A stretch of 64,000 bases of DNA from Rhodobacterales bacterium 32-67-9 (lineage in GTDB: Bacteria; Pseudomonadota; Alphaproteobacteria; Rhodobacterales; Rhodobacteraceae): the NCBI GenBank assembly GCA_002280515.1, contig NCEA01000004.1, positions 1 to 64,000 of the forward strand, read 5' to 3'. Made by a program: the position numbers and the translations under genes. The first letter of the stretch is position 1; each line of letters starts with the position of its first letter. The notes beneath the pieces are model-generated. The model worked only from the letters and a program-made list of their open reading frames with translations, had not been told where the DNA came from and made no database searches. Shown one piece after another: positions 9,502-17,305 of the stretch.

Positions 9502-9783
9502 TCACCCTCCGAACTTCCGCGACGACGTCAGGTGTCGCAAGAGTGCCCGCGGAAGGGTCAGCAACGCGGTGAGCAAAGGCAGGTAGTTCCCCGCACGAAG
9601 CCGTGTGTCGTCGATCTGCCTTTGGCTCAGCCCTCCGGTCGTGACCGCATACAAGGTCGCGTCCACGTCATTCCCGGCAGCAGAAACGGCGAGAGGAACG
9701 AGCCGCCCCGCCAGCGGCGGGATCACCCAACGGGTCCGTCGAAGAACGGCGCAATCGGATATTTTCGGATTGCCGCGAGGCAT
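9502..9783 (-). CDS. Possible small protein at the end of the ABC-transporter operon (unknown)
   Basis: The 371-bp stretch 9419-9789 holds no gene I recognise. A 93-residue minus-strand frame starts 6 bp past the stop of the transporter ATPase, and a GGAGG lying inside the ATPase's last codons is 10 nt before its ATG, so translational coupling is possible. The product begins MPRGNPKISD and has a mildly hydrophobic stretch (about 15-40), then a polar centre and a Leu-rich basic end. An overlapping plus-strand frame at 9532-9825 is equally open, so coding is uncertain. It may be a remnant or non-coding. Confidence 0.25.
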   Translation of the reverse strand: MPRGNPKISDCAVLRRTRWVIPPLAGRLVPLAVSAAGNDVDATLYAVTTGGLSQRQIDDTRLRAGNYLPLLTALLTLPRALLRHLTSSRKFGG

Positions 9784-9789
9784 TCTGCC

Positions 9790-10887
9790 CTATTCCTCCA
9801 TGACCAGATGGCCGTCCTCGTATGACCAGTGGGCCACCAGTTCCTGACCGATCTGCAACGGCAGATTTGCCAGATCCTCGTGGCTCTTCTGGATGCGGAT
9901 TTCCTGCCCGTCAGCGGTTTCCAGATAGATCGTGGCGGTCGCTCCGATGAATTCCTCGCCGATCATCCGAACGGGAAGGGTATTCACACGACCGGACGGG
10001 GGCGTCACGGCAAGATCGGTTTTCGTGTCGAGAACGGTCAGGGTCGCTGTTTGTCCGGCCGCGACGGGTTGCGGCATGCCCGCAGCACTGAGGCGCAATG
10101 CGCCCGCAGGGGTGTCGAGAGTGACCACACCGCCATCGCTCCCCGAAACCTTGCCGGTGAACATGTTCGACGACCCGAGGAAGCCGGCGACGAACCGCGT
10201 CCGGGGCGTGCGGTAGATTTCCTTCGGTGTGCCGATCTGCTCGATCTTGCCGCGACTCATGATCACGACCCTGTCGGCCATCGAGAAGGCCTCGGACTGG
10301 CTGTGCGTCACGTAGACGAAGGTGATGCCGGTCTCGCGCTGGAGGTTCTTCAGGACCGACTGCATCCGCACCTTGAGCGCTGCATCAAGCGCGGAAAGCG
10401 GCTCATCGAGAAGCAGGATCTCGGGTTCCACGACCAGGGAACGGGCCAGTGCCACGCGCTGCCGCTGGCCGCCCGAAAGTTGCGAGATGTTGCGGCTGGC
10501 GAACTCGGTGATCTGCATCCGGTCAAGCCACTGCTCGGCCTTGCGGCGACGCTCGGCCTTGCCGACGCCGCGCATCTTCAGCGCGAACTCGACATTCTCG
10601 ATCACGTTCAGGAACGGGAACAGCGCCAGGCTCTGCCAGACCATCGGCGTATCCCGGCTCCAGGTCGGCAAGTCGTTGATCGGCTTGCCGGAGAGGCGGA
10701 TCACGCCTTCGCTGGGGGCTTCGAGCCCTGCCAGCATGCGAAGCGTCGTCGTCTTGCCGCAACCCGACGATCCCATGATCGCGAGGAACTCTCCTTTGCC
10801 GATTTCGAAGTCCATGCGCTGCACGGCGACGAACTCGCCGAAGCGCTTGACCACGCCCTCGAAGGAAACAAGCGTGTCGTTCTTCAT
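9790..10887 (-). CDS. ABC transporter ATPase, spermidine/putrescine (PotA) type
   Basis: This 365-residue cytoplasmic ATPase would drive an importer. Walker A GSSGCGKTTTLRML is at about residues 39-52, the signature LSGGQRQRVALARSL at about 137, Walker B EILLLDEPLSAL at about 155, and the H-loop YVTHSQSEA at about 193. A C-terminal OB-fold/TOBE region follows (FVAGFLGSSNMFTGKV onward), as in the PotA/FbpC group. It starts 3 bp after the stop of the preceding permease gene. The four-gene order solute-binding protein, permease, permease, ATPase is complete. The substrate is inferred from the neighbouring creatininase and creatinase to be a guanidino compound such as creatinine or creatine; polyamine is the default alternative. 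Confidence 0.92.
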   Translation of the reverse strand: MKNDTLVSFEGVVKRFGEFVAVQRMDFEIGKGEFLAIMGSSGCGKTTTLRMLAGLEAPSEGVIRLSGKPINDLPTWSRDTPMVWQSLALFPFLNVIENVEFALKMRGVGKAERRRKAEQWLDRMQITEFASRNISQLSGGQRQRVALARSLVVEPEILLLDEPLSALDAALKVRMQSVLKNLQRETGITFVYVTHSQSEAFSMADRVVIMSRGKIEQIGTPKEIYRTPRTRFVAGFLGSSNMFTGKVSGSDGGVVTLDTPAGALRLSAAGMPQPVAAGQTATLTVLDTKTDLAVTPPSGRVNTLPVRMIGEEFIGATATIYLETADGQEIRIQKSHEDLANLPLQIGQELVAHWSYEDGHLVMEE

Positions 10888-10890
10888 GCT

Positions 10891-11730
10891 TTACTCCTGT
10901 TCGTCCGCGCCGGGACGGGCCTTGGCGCCGCGACCCGTCAGAAGTATCTGGGCGAGGATCACGAGCGTCATGGATGTGACGAAAACGAAGGTGCCGATGG
11001 CGTTGATCCGCGGGCTGACCTGGCCCTGCAGGAAGCCGAGCACCTTGACGGGCAAAGTCTCGTTCAGGCCCGAGACGAACCAGGCGATGGCGAACTCGTC
11101 GAAGGAGACCGCCATGGTGATGAAAAGCGCGCCGAAGATCGCGGGTTTGGCGAAGGGGATGATGACGTGCCGCATCGCCGCCCATTCGGAGGCGCCGAGG
11201 TTCCAGGCCGCCGCCTCAAGGTCCGGATCCATCTGGCTGAGCCGCAGCCGGATGATCGCCATCGCGAAGGGCGCGCAGATCACGACATGGGCGATGATGA
11301 CGGAGAGAGCATTGCCCGACAGGTTGATGCGCGAGAGATAGGCGAGCATGGCCAGCCCGAGGATCACGACCGGAATCGTCGGCGGCAGAAGCGCCAGCGC
11401 GAGGTAGACCTGCTTGCCGAAGAACCGGTAACGGAAATCGGTGTAGGCGGCCCCGAACCCGAGAGCCGTGGCGACGACGCCGACGATCACACCGACAAAC
11501 AACGTGTTGCGAAGGCCCTGCCAGACCAGCGGGTCCGAGGCGACGGCCCGATACCATTCGAGCGAGAACTGCCCGAGCGGAATCGAGGGAAACCGGTCCG
11601 AGTTGAACGAAAAGACGAAGCTCGCGGCAATCGGCGCGAAGACGAAGGCATAGCTGAGGACGATGTAGGCCAGAAGCGCGACATCGACGGCCCGGTTCCT
11701 GTTGATGCTGGCGGTGTCCTTGTCGCTCAT
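10891..11730 (-). CDS. ABC transporter permease (PotC type)
   Basis: The 279-residue inner-membrane protein has about six hydrophobic helices. The cytoplasmic EAA loop that docks on the ATPase is EAAAWNLGASEWAAMRHVIIP in its normal place in the C-terminal half. The start ATG 11730 is chosen because it overlaps the stop of the upstream permease as ATGA; the frame stays open further upstream but only inside that gene. It is the second membrane subunit of the PotB/PotC-like pair. Confidence 0.92.
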   Translation of the reverse strand: MSDKDTASINRNRAVDVALLAYIVLSYAFVFAPIAASFVFSFNSDRFPSIPLGQFSLEWYRAVASDPLVWQGLRNTLFVGVIVGVVATALGFGAAYTDFRYRFFGKQVYLALALLPPTIPVVILGLAMLAYLSRINLSGNALSVIIAHVVICAPFAMAIIRLRLSQMDPDLEAAAWNLGASEWAAMRHVIIPFAKPAIFGALFITMAVSFDEFAIAWFVSGLNETLPVKVLGFLQGQVSPRINAIGTFVFVTSMTLVILAQILLTGRGAKARPGADEQE

Positions 11731-12572
11731 TTCGTGCGCCCCTTGTAGGCAAAGCGGACTGCGGCGAAGGCCACGGCCATAAGCGTGCCGATCATGGTCA
11801 GTGCGATGACGGCCGCACGCGGCCACTGCTGACCCGATTTCGTCGTGTCGGTGATCAGGATCGACAAAGTCGTCGGGTCGCCGCCACCAAGGTAGATCGG
11901 GCTGACGAAGTCACCGAAGCTGAGGATGAAAGCGAACAGCGCCGCGATGACGAGACCGACCCGCGCCGACGGGATGATGACCGCGAAGACGGTGCGCAAA
12001 CGGCCACAGCGCAGGTTGTGCGCCGCCTCGATCAGGGTCCGGTCGATGAAGGCGAGGCTGAAAAGCTGCAAGAGTACGACAAGCGGGAAGGTCAGGGTGA
12101 GATAACCGATCATCGTCGCGCCGACGGTATTCAGAAGGCCGTAGGGGCCAAGGCCGACCCAGCCGAGCATCACGTTGATGATGCCGGCGTCCGACAGGAA
12201 GATCTGCCAGGAGTAGACGCGGACAAGGTAGCTGGTGAAGAACGGGATCACCATCAGGAAGACCGCCCAACGCCGCCCAGTCTCCGAGAGTTTGAAGGCA
12301 ATCGCATAGGAACAGGGGAACGCGAGGGCGCTGACCAAGGCGGCGGCGGCGGCCGACATGGCGAACGTGATGCCGTAGGCTTGCCAGAAGAGCGGGCGGC
12401 CGTACATCGTGACCCAGTTCACGGCGTCGATATCCGGCTGCATGCGGAAGTTCTTCACCGTCCAGAAGCTGAGCGCGACGAGAAACACCAGCGGAAAGAC
12501 AAAGAACAACAACTGCCAGATCAGGAGTGGCAGCGAGAAGGTCAAACCGTAGAGGGTGAGGGATCGGCGCAT
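11727..12572 (-). CDS. ABC transporter permease (PotB type)
   Basis: The 281-residue inner-membrane subunit has a first helix at residues 8-35 and five more. Its EAA loop reads EAAHNLRCGRLRTVFAVIIPS, keeping the EAA and the hydrophobic end but with Arg-Cys-Gly-Arg in place of the common Gly-Ala-Ser run. The last helix lies near the C-terminus before the basic end YKGRTK. It is separated from the solute-binding protein gene by a strong hairpin at 12603-12630, which probably lowers its expression relative to the binding protein. Confidence 0.92.
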   Translation of the reverse strand: MRRSLTLYGLTFSLPLLIWQLLFFVFPLVFLVALSFWTVKNFRMQPDIDAVNWVTMYGRPLFWQAYGITFAMSAAAAALVSALAFPCSYAIAFKLSETGRRWAVFLMVIPFFTSYLVRVYSWQIFLSDAGIINVMLGWVGLGPYGLLNTVGATMIGYLTLTFPLVVLLQLFSLAFIDRTLIEAAHNLRCGRLRTVFAVIIPSARVGLVIAALFAFILSFGDFVSPIYLGGGDPTTLSILITDTTKSGQQWPRAAVIALTMIGTLMAVAFAAVRFAYKGRTK

Positions 12573-12602
12573 TCAAAAAGCCCCAGGGCGAAGGAAAGAA
12601 AC

Positions 12603-12630
12603 GGGCCGGCGGGGGAGCATCCGCCGGCCC
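12603..12630 (-). terminator. Intra-operon hairpin between binding-protein and permease genes
   Basis: A perfect 10-bp inverted repeat (GGGCCGGCGG / CCGCCGGCCC) encloses an 8-nt loop in the 67-bp gap after the binding-protein stop. Read on the minus strand it is followed by a T-rich run (GTTTCTTTCCTT). It can act as a partial terminator or as a 3' stabiliser of the binding-protein mRNA, which would give the usual excess of binding protein over membrane subunits. Confidence 0.7.
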
Positions 12631-12639
12631 TGAGGACAC

Positions 12640-13764
12640 TCAGGCGCCCTTGTATTCGGACCAGAAATCGTTCCAGTCTTCGAGGCTTTGCTGCACCGGC
12701 CACTGCCGGTATTTGATACGGCCGGCGCGGATCATGTCGATCACGTTGCCGGCGTCCTTGGTCATGCCCTGACGCTTCGCTTCGTCCGGGTTTTCGGTCT
12801 GCAGCACCTCCCAGCCCTTCTGGTTGGGGATGAGCGCGGGATAGGCGGCCATCTGGGCCGACTTCGCCTGACCCTTGGCCGAGGTGATGTACTGGATCCA
12901 CTTCTTCGCCAGATCGGCTTTCTGCGAACCCTTGCCGATCGAGAAACATTCCGACCACTGCAGACCGCCCTCTTCCGGGATGACCGAGCGGACCTTGGCG
13001 CCATTCTTCTCCAGCACGCCGGTGATCCAGTCGCCGATCCCGGCGAAGGCCAGCATCTGGCCGTCGTTCAAGGACGAGAAGGTGCCGCCATAGTCGAAGA
13101 AACCGCCGATCTGGGGCCGGAGCGACATGGTCTTGTCCTGGACCGCCTGCCAGGCGGCCCCGTCGATGTCGTAGGGATTTGCGTTTCCGCTCAGGAGGCT
13201 CATCTGACCGAGGTTCGGCAGATGCCAGTCGAAATGGCCGACCTTGCCCGCCAGCTTTTCGTTCCAGAAGACATTGTAGCTCGACGCTTCCGCTTCGGTC
13301 AGCGCATCCGTGTTGTAGGCGACACCGAGGAAACCGAACCGGGTGACGAGCGAGAAGAGCTTGCCGTCGCTCCAGTTGCCGGGGAAGTTCTGGAACTCGG
13401 GGAAGTAATCGGAAATGGCGTAGTCGTTCGGATCAAGCTCCTCGACATATCCCGCCTCGTTCAGCGCCTGGACATATTCGGCATCCGACAGGATCACGTC
13501 ATAGGTGCCGGCCGGCGATTGCGAGATGAGCCCCAGCATGTTGTCGCCGCCGGTGTAGTATTTCGGCACGAACTTGACGTTGTTCTCGGCCTCGAACTCG
13601 GCGACGATATCCGGCTCCGCGTGGCCGTACCAGGCGAGCATCGTCAACTCGGTCGGCGCCGCGAACGCGCGACGCGACAGCATCGGTGTCGCGAGCACGG
13701 CCGCGCCCGTGGCGAGCAGCGATCTGCGAGTGAAACCAATGTTCGGGGCTGTTGTTTTCGGCAT
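12640..13764 (-). CDS. ABC transporter solute-binding protein (PotD type), Tat-exported
   Basis: The 374-residue periplasmic binding protein starts with a twin-arginine signal (TRRSLLATGAAVLATPML... then a cleavage-like AFA near residue 37) and continues as a PotD/PotF-like extracellular binding fold: LTMLAWYGHAEPDIV, YDVILSDAEYVQALNEAGYVEELD, LPNLGQMSLLSGNANPYD, FAGIGDWITGVLEKNG. ATG 13764 is preferred over the in-frame ATG at 13791 because AGGGAGA precedes it at a normal distance. It heads the four-gene transporter operon. Its promoter region carries the putative LysR site at 13833-13851. Ligand inferred from context, not from residues. Confidence 0.9.
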   Translation of the reverse strand: MPKTTAPNIGFTRRSLLATGAAVLATPMLSRRAFAAPTELTMLAWYGHAEPDIVAEFEAENNVKFVPKYYTGGDNMLGLISQSPAGTYDVILSDAEYVQALNEAGYVEELDPNDYAISDYFPEFQNFPGNWSDGKLFSLVTRFGFLGVAYNTDALTEAEASSYNVFWNEKLAGKVGHFDWHLPNLGQMSLLSGNANPYDIDGAAWQAVQDKTMSLRPQIGGFFDYGGTFSSLNDGQMLAFAGIGDWITGVLEKNGAKVRSVIPEEGGLQWSECFSIGKGSQKADLAKKWIQYITSAKGQAKSAQMAAYPALIPNQKGWEVLQTENPDEAKRQGMTKDAGNVIDMIRAGRIKYRQWPVQQSLEDWNDFWSEYKGA

Positions 13765-13832
13765 GTTAATCTCCCTGTTATGCGCCAGCATTCATCTTTT
13801 CGCTTACGCTAGGCGAAGGAACCGCAGGTACA

Positions 13833-13851
13833 AAATCGGTTATTGAAATCG
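13833..13851 (-). promoter_or_regulatory. Putative LysR-type operator upstream of the transporter operon
   Basis: The 19-mer AAATCGGTTATTGAAATCG (plus-strand reading) matches the site in front of creatinase at 14 of 19 positions. On the minus strand its end coincides with the first base of a predicted -35 TTGTAC, followed by a 16-bp spacer and TAGCGT. It lies 69 bp upstream of the binding-protein ATG. This is the typical place for an activating LysR-family site. Confidence 0.45.
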
Positions 13852-13985
13852 CAGGATTTGCAGCCCTTATGACGCTGCCGAACCTGCTGCGGCCAAAGGT
13901 AATGCCGCGTTCGCCGATAAGGCGCGCGTCCTGAGACAGGCCACGAGACTTTGACGCGCCGGCCTGCCGGACCGCCATGTCACGC

Positions 13986-14873
13986 CTACAGCGGCCTGAC
14001 GTTGGAACCGACACTGTCGAGACCCGCCACGAGATCGCTGACAAGTTGCAGGCCGGCCACCGAAAGGCGTGGATGCTTGTAAAAGAGACCCACCCTCAAC
14101 GGTTCGAGCGGCGGGAACCCTTCGGCTTCGTCGAGGACGCGCATCCCCGGCAGCATCGTGGCCTTGGTCAGCGCGGTCACGCACAATCCGTTGAGTACGG
14201 CGTTCTGAAGGCCGGAAATGCCCGGCCCGGTATAGACGATGCGCCAACGCCGTTCGGCGGCGTCAAGCGCCTGAATCATCCGCGCCCGGTAGTCGCAGCC
14301 CTCGGGATGCGCGCCCAAAGGTACGGGGCGGTGTGCGACATTCTTGAACTCTTCGGCGGCGGCCCAGATGGGTTGTTCGCCCCAGGCGCGCGACAGGTAC
14401 GGCATTCGCGTGTTGGGCATCATCGCGACAATGACGTCGAGATCGTCCGCCCTCAGGTGCTGATGAAGCTCCCGGCTGAGATCGCAGTGGATTTCAAGCT
14501 CCACATCCGGGTGTTCCTGGCTGAAGCCGGTGATCGCGCGTTGCAGGAAGGCGACAGCATAGTCCGTCGGCAGCCCGATCCGAAGAACGCCGGTCTTGTC
14601 GGAACGGTGGAAATAGCTCACCGCCTCGTCATTGATCCGGATCATCTCGCGCGCGTAACTCAGGAGCGCTTCGCCGGCGGACGTCGGCTGGATGGTGCGA
14701 CCTTCCTGCGAGAGAAGCGGCGCCCGGACCAGTTCCTCGAGCCGTCGGATCTGAAGCGAGATCGCCGGCTGGCTTCGTCCCAGAAGCGCCCCCGCCTTGG
14801 AATGACCGCCAAGCTCGACCACAGCGATGAAGGTCCGAAGGAGATCTGTCGGAAGGTTGGTGATGGCGGCCAT
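13986..14873 (-). CDS. LysR-family transcriptional regulator of the creatinine genes
   Basis: The 295-residue protein has the LysR winged helix-turn-helix at its N-terminus (LLRTFIAVVELGGHSKAGALLGRSQPAISLQIRRLEEL, residues 9-46) and a periplasmic-binding-like effector domain from about residue 90 (GVLRIGLPTDYAVAFLQRAI). ATG 14873 is chosen because it places the HTH at the usual distance; upstream in-frame codons run into the intergenic control region. It diverges from creatininase over 97 bp and lies just upstream of the transporter operon on the same strand. Local control of transporter, creatininase and creatinase is inferred from a shared upstream motif. The coinducer is unknown; creatinine or creatine is a reasonable guess. 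Confidence 0.9.
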   Translation of the reverse strand: MAAITNLPTDLLRTFIAVVELGGHSKAGALLGRSQPAISLQIRRLEELVRAPLLSQEGRTIQPTSAGEALLSYAREMIRINDEAVSYFHRSDKTGVLRIGLPTDYAVAFLQRAITGFSQEHPDVELEIHCDLSRELHQHLRADDLDVIVAMMPNTRMPYLSRAWGEQPIWAAAEEFKNVAHRPVPLGAHPEGCDYRARMIQALDAAERRWRIVYTGPGISGLQNAVLNGLCVTALTKATMLPGMRVLDEAEGFPPLEPLRVGLFYKHPRLSVAGLQLVSDLVAGLDSVGSNVRPL

Positions 14874-14894
14874 GTATTTGCGCCTGAAATCGAG

Positions 14895-14913
14895 GGATTG
14901 GGACAATCTATTT
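14895..14913 (+). promoter_or_regulatory. Putative LysR-type operator between lysR and creatininase
   Basis: A match (13 of 19 positions to the creatinase copy) to the shared motif is present on the minus strand. It contains a perfect dyad GATTG-GGA-CAATC at 14896-14908. Toward creatininase it directly abuts a possible -35 (TTCTTA or overlapping TTTCTT) with a 16-bp spacer to a T-rich -10. It lies 57 bp upstream of the creatininase ATG and 21 bp upstream of the lysR ATG, so one site could serve activation and autoregulation. Confidence 0.5.
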
Positions 14914-14970
14914 TTCTTATGGATGGCCGGCAACGTATTTTTTGGGCGAACACCTTTCGCAGGAGCAGTC

Positions 14971-15747
14971 ATGCCTCTCAGCAGCGCCTTCGCCTCCGAA
15001 CTGACCTGGCCCGACTATGACGTGGCCGTGCGGAACGGTCAGACGCCGATCCTGATCCCCATCGGCTCGATGGAGCAACACGGGCATCACATGCCGCTGC
15101 ATGTGGACGTGCTGCTGCCGACCGAGTTCGCCCGCCGCGTCGCGCTGGAAATTGGCGCCCTCGTCGCGCCGCCCTTTACCTACGGCTACAAGTCGCACCA
15201 GAAATCGGGGGGCGGCAACCATCTGCCCGGCACGACGAGCCTCGACGGCGCGACGCTGGTCGCCGCACTCAAGGATGTCGTCAAGGAATTCGCCCGTCAC
15301 GGCGTCCGAAAGATCTGCCTCGTCAACGGGCATTTCGAGAATTCCTGGTTCATCGTCGAGGGAATCGATCTCGCGCTGCGCGAGCTGCGCTGGGACGGGA
15401 TCACTGACGTCAAGGTCGTCGTCCTCTCCTACTGGGACTTCGTCCACAAGGAGGCCATAGCCCGGCTCTATCCCGGCGGCTTCCCCGGCTGGGACGTGGA
15501 GCACGGCGGGGTTCTGGAAACCTCGCTGATGCTGGCGCTGCATCCTGAACACGTCCACCTCGACCGCGCCGTGGACCACCCGCCCGCGACCTTCCCGCCC
15601 TATGATGTCTACCCGGTCAAGCGCGAATGGACGCCCTCGTCCGGCACCCTGTCGTCACCGAAGGAGGCCTCGGTGGAAAAGGGGCATATCCTCCTCGACG
15701 TCTGCACCACCGGCATCGTCGGCGCGCTGCGGGTCGAGTTCGGCTGA
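14971..15747 (+). CDS. crnA: Creatininase (creatinine amidohydrolase, EC 3.5.2.10)
   Basis: The enzyme opens the creatinine ring to creatine, reversibly. The 258-residue protein resembles Pseudomonas creatininase along its length: LTWPDYDVAV, SMEQHGHHMPLHVDVLLPTE, YGYKSHQKSGGGNHLPGTTS, LVNGHFENSWFIVEGIDLALREL, VVLSYWDFV, VEHGGVLETSLMLAL and DHPPATFPPYDV. The metal ligands of that enzyme are kept as Glu35, His37, Asp46, His121 and Glu123. The Tyr-Lys-Ser-x-Gln-Lys-Ser-Gly-Gly-Gly block is specific to true creatininases within the wider family. AGGAG precedes ATG 14971. It diverges from lysR and converges on creatinase. Confidence 0.94.
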   Translation: MPLSSAFASELTWPDYDVAVRNGQTPILIPIGSMEQHGHHMPLHVDVLLPTEFARRVALEIGALVAPPFTYGYKSHQKSGGGNHLPGTTSLDGATLVAALKDVVKEFARHGVRKICLVNGHFENSWFIVEGIDLALRELRWDGITDVKVVVLSYWDFVHKEAIARLYPGGFPGWDVEHGGVLETSLMLALHPEHVHLDRAVDHPPATFPPYDVYPVKREWTPSSGTLSSPKEASVEKGHILLDVCTTGIVGALRVEFG

Positions 15748-15772
15748 TCGATCTTCCTCGACTGAGACCTTG

Positions 15773-15794
15773 GGGGGCTTCGGCCCCCTTTTCT
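15773..15794 (+). terminator. Rho-independent terminator after creatininase
   Basis: A GGGGGC / GCCCCC stem closed by a TTCG tetraloop is followed by TTTTCTTTT. It lies 25 bp past the creatininase stop, in the 116-bp gap between two convergent genes. Confidence 0.85.
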
Positions 15795-15819
15795 TTTGCA
15801 CCCCACCCGGGAATGCGAA

Positions 15820-15844
15820 AAGGGGCCGGATGACCCGGCCCCTT
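15820..15844 (-). terminator. Rho-independent terminator after creatinase
   Basis: A perfect 10-bp stem AAGGGGCCGG / CCGGCCCCTT with a 5-nt loop sits 20 bp past the creatinase stop. Read on the minus strand it ends in a TTTT run. Back-to-back with the creatininase terminator, it insulates the convergent pair. Confidence 0.75.
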
Positions 15845-15863
15845 CGGTCTGCCCTTCGAAAAA

Positions 15864-17078
15864 TCAGTTCCGGATCACGTTGTGTTCCGGGCCGAACGGG
15901 AAGCCGGTGATGTTCTCGGCCCCGTCCTCGGTCACGATCAGGATGTCGTGCTCCCGGTAGCCGCCGGCGCCGGGCACGCCTTCGGGCAGCATGACCATCG
16001 GTTCCATCGACACCACCATTCCGGGCTTCAGTTCCGTCTCGATGTCCTCGCGAAGCTCGACCCCGGCTTCGCGTCCATAGTAGTGGCTGAGGACACCGAA
16101 GGAGTGGCCATAGCCGAAGGAGCGGTATTTCAGCAGATCCCATTGCCGGTACATGTGGTTGAGTTCCAGCGCGATCTCGTTGCACTTGGCCCCCGGCTTG
16201 ATCAGTTCAAGCCCGCGGCGGTGGACGGCCACGTTCTTCTCCCAGATGTCGAGGCTCGCGTCATCGACATGGTCGCAGAAGAGCGTCCGCTCCAGCGCGG
16301 TATAGTAGCCGAAGATCATCGGGAAAGTGTTGAGCGACAGGATATCGCCGGACTCGATCTTCTTGTTGGTGACCGGGTTGTGCGCGCCGTCGGTATTGAT
16401 GCCGGACTGGAACCAGGTCCAGGTGTCCATGAGTTCCACGAAAGGGAAGGAATTCGCAATCTCGCGGATCATCGCGTTGGTGGACGCGATGGCCACCTCG
16501 TGCTCGGGAACGCCCGCGCCGATTGCAGCGGCGCAGGCCGCGCCGCCGACATCGCAGATGCGCGCGCCGGTCCGGATCAGCGTGTGCTCTTCCGCCGACT
16601 TGATCGAGCGCATCCACATCGAGGGTTGCCCGATGTCGACGAACTCGACACCCGGAAGGGCCGCTTCCAATGCCTTGCGGTAGTCAAGGTGGACATGGTC
16701 GAACTCGATCCCCAGCCGCTTGACGCCCGGCGTCAGCTGGCGCACCGCGCGATAGAAGTTGTCGCGCCGCCAGTCGGTATAAGTGATGTTGTTGCCGAAG
16801 CTGCGGCGCCAGGGCTGGCCGCCGTCGATGCCGGCCGAGATGGTGGTGGCGGCATTCTGGGTGATGACCATGCCATACTTGCGGCCGAAATAGCAGTAGA
16901 GCCAGCCGGAATAGTAGTTGATGCAATGGTACGAGGTGAAGAGCGCCGCATCGACGTTGTTCTCCGCCATCCATCTGCGCACATCGTCCTGCCGCCTTTG
17001 CATTTCGGCGTCCGAGAAGGGCGAATAGTCCTTGTCGCCGTTGTGCCATTCCATAACGTGGAGCATGTCGTCGGTCAT
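15864..17078 (-). CDS. creA: Creatinase (creatine amidinohydrolase, EC 3.5.3.3)
   Basis: Creatinase hydrolyses creatine to sarcosine and urea. The 404-residue protein has the M24 'pita-bread' fold and matches the Pseudomonas putida enzyme block by block: DAALFTSYHCINYYSGWLYC, SAGIDGGQPWRRSFG, SIKSAEEHTLIRTGARI, MDTWTWFQSGINTDGAHNP, ILSLNTFPMIFGYYTALERTL, FGYGHSFGVLSHYYGREAG and GMVVSMEPMVMLPEGVPGAGG. His233 falls at the catalytic base (His232 in P. putida) and Glu263 at the conserved active-site Glu. Metal ligands of M24 aminopeptidases are absent, as expected for creatinase. It is transcribed toward creatininase; its upstream gap carries a copy of the shared operator motif. Confidence 0.96.
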   Translation of the reverse strand: MTDDMLHVMEWHNGDKDYSPFSDAEMQRRQDDVRRWMAENNVDAALFTSYHCINYYSGWLYCYFGRKYGMVITQNAATTISAGIDGGQPWRRSFGNNITYTDWRRDNFYRAVRQLTPGVKRLGIEFDHVHLDYRKALEAALPGVEFVDIGQPSMWMRSIKSAEEHTLIRTGARICDVGGAACAAAIGAGVPEHEVAIASTNAMIREIANSFPFVELMDTWTWFQSGINTDGAHNPVTNKKIESGDILSLNTFPMIFGYYTALERTLFCDHVDDASLDIWEKNVAVHRRGLELIKPGAKCNEIALELNHMYRQWDLLKYRSFGYGHSFGVLSHYYGREAGVELREDIETELKPGMVVSMEPMVMLPEGVPGAGGYREHDILIVTEDGAENITGFPFGPEHNVIRN

Positions 17079-17141
17079 CTGATGGGCCTTTCCTGTGGTC
17101 TAACCGCTGGCGAAAGCGTAGCGGCGGCCGTGCGACGACAG

Positions 17142-17160
17142 AAATTTGTTATCGCAATCG
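17142..17160 (-). promoter_or_regulatory. Putative LysR-type operator upstream of creatinase
   Basis: AAATTTGTTATCGCAATCG (plus reading) is the best-looking copy of the shared motif. On the minus strand it ends on the first base of a candidate -35 TCTGTC, with a 16-bp spacer to TACGCT, the same geometry as at the transporter promoter. It lies 64 bp upstream of the creatinase ATG. The rest of the 227-bp gap 17079-17305 holds no gene. Confidence 0.5.
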
Positions 17161-17305
17161 AACCATTTGCGCTTCTTCTTGCCGTAGGTCCGCGCCACGG
17201 GGTTCCCGGCACGGCGCCGAACCTTGTCCGGGAAACCGGCCTCTGCGTTCGTCTCGATGCCTGCAAGGGACCGTGACGCCGGGCTTTTCGGCCCGCCCCG
17301 CCCCC

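Noticed and set aside
9829-11748. Open frame of 639 codons on the plus strand across the transporter genes
   Set aside because: It is antisense to two well-supported transporter genes, and its composition (Arg, Asp, Glu and His in runs) is that of a GC-rich shadow.
13765-13791. Earlier ATG at 13791 as start of the solute-binding protein
   Set aside because: The ribosome site AGGGAGA lies after this ATG and just before ATG 13764, which also gives a normal Tat signal.
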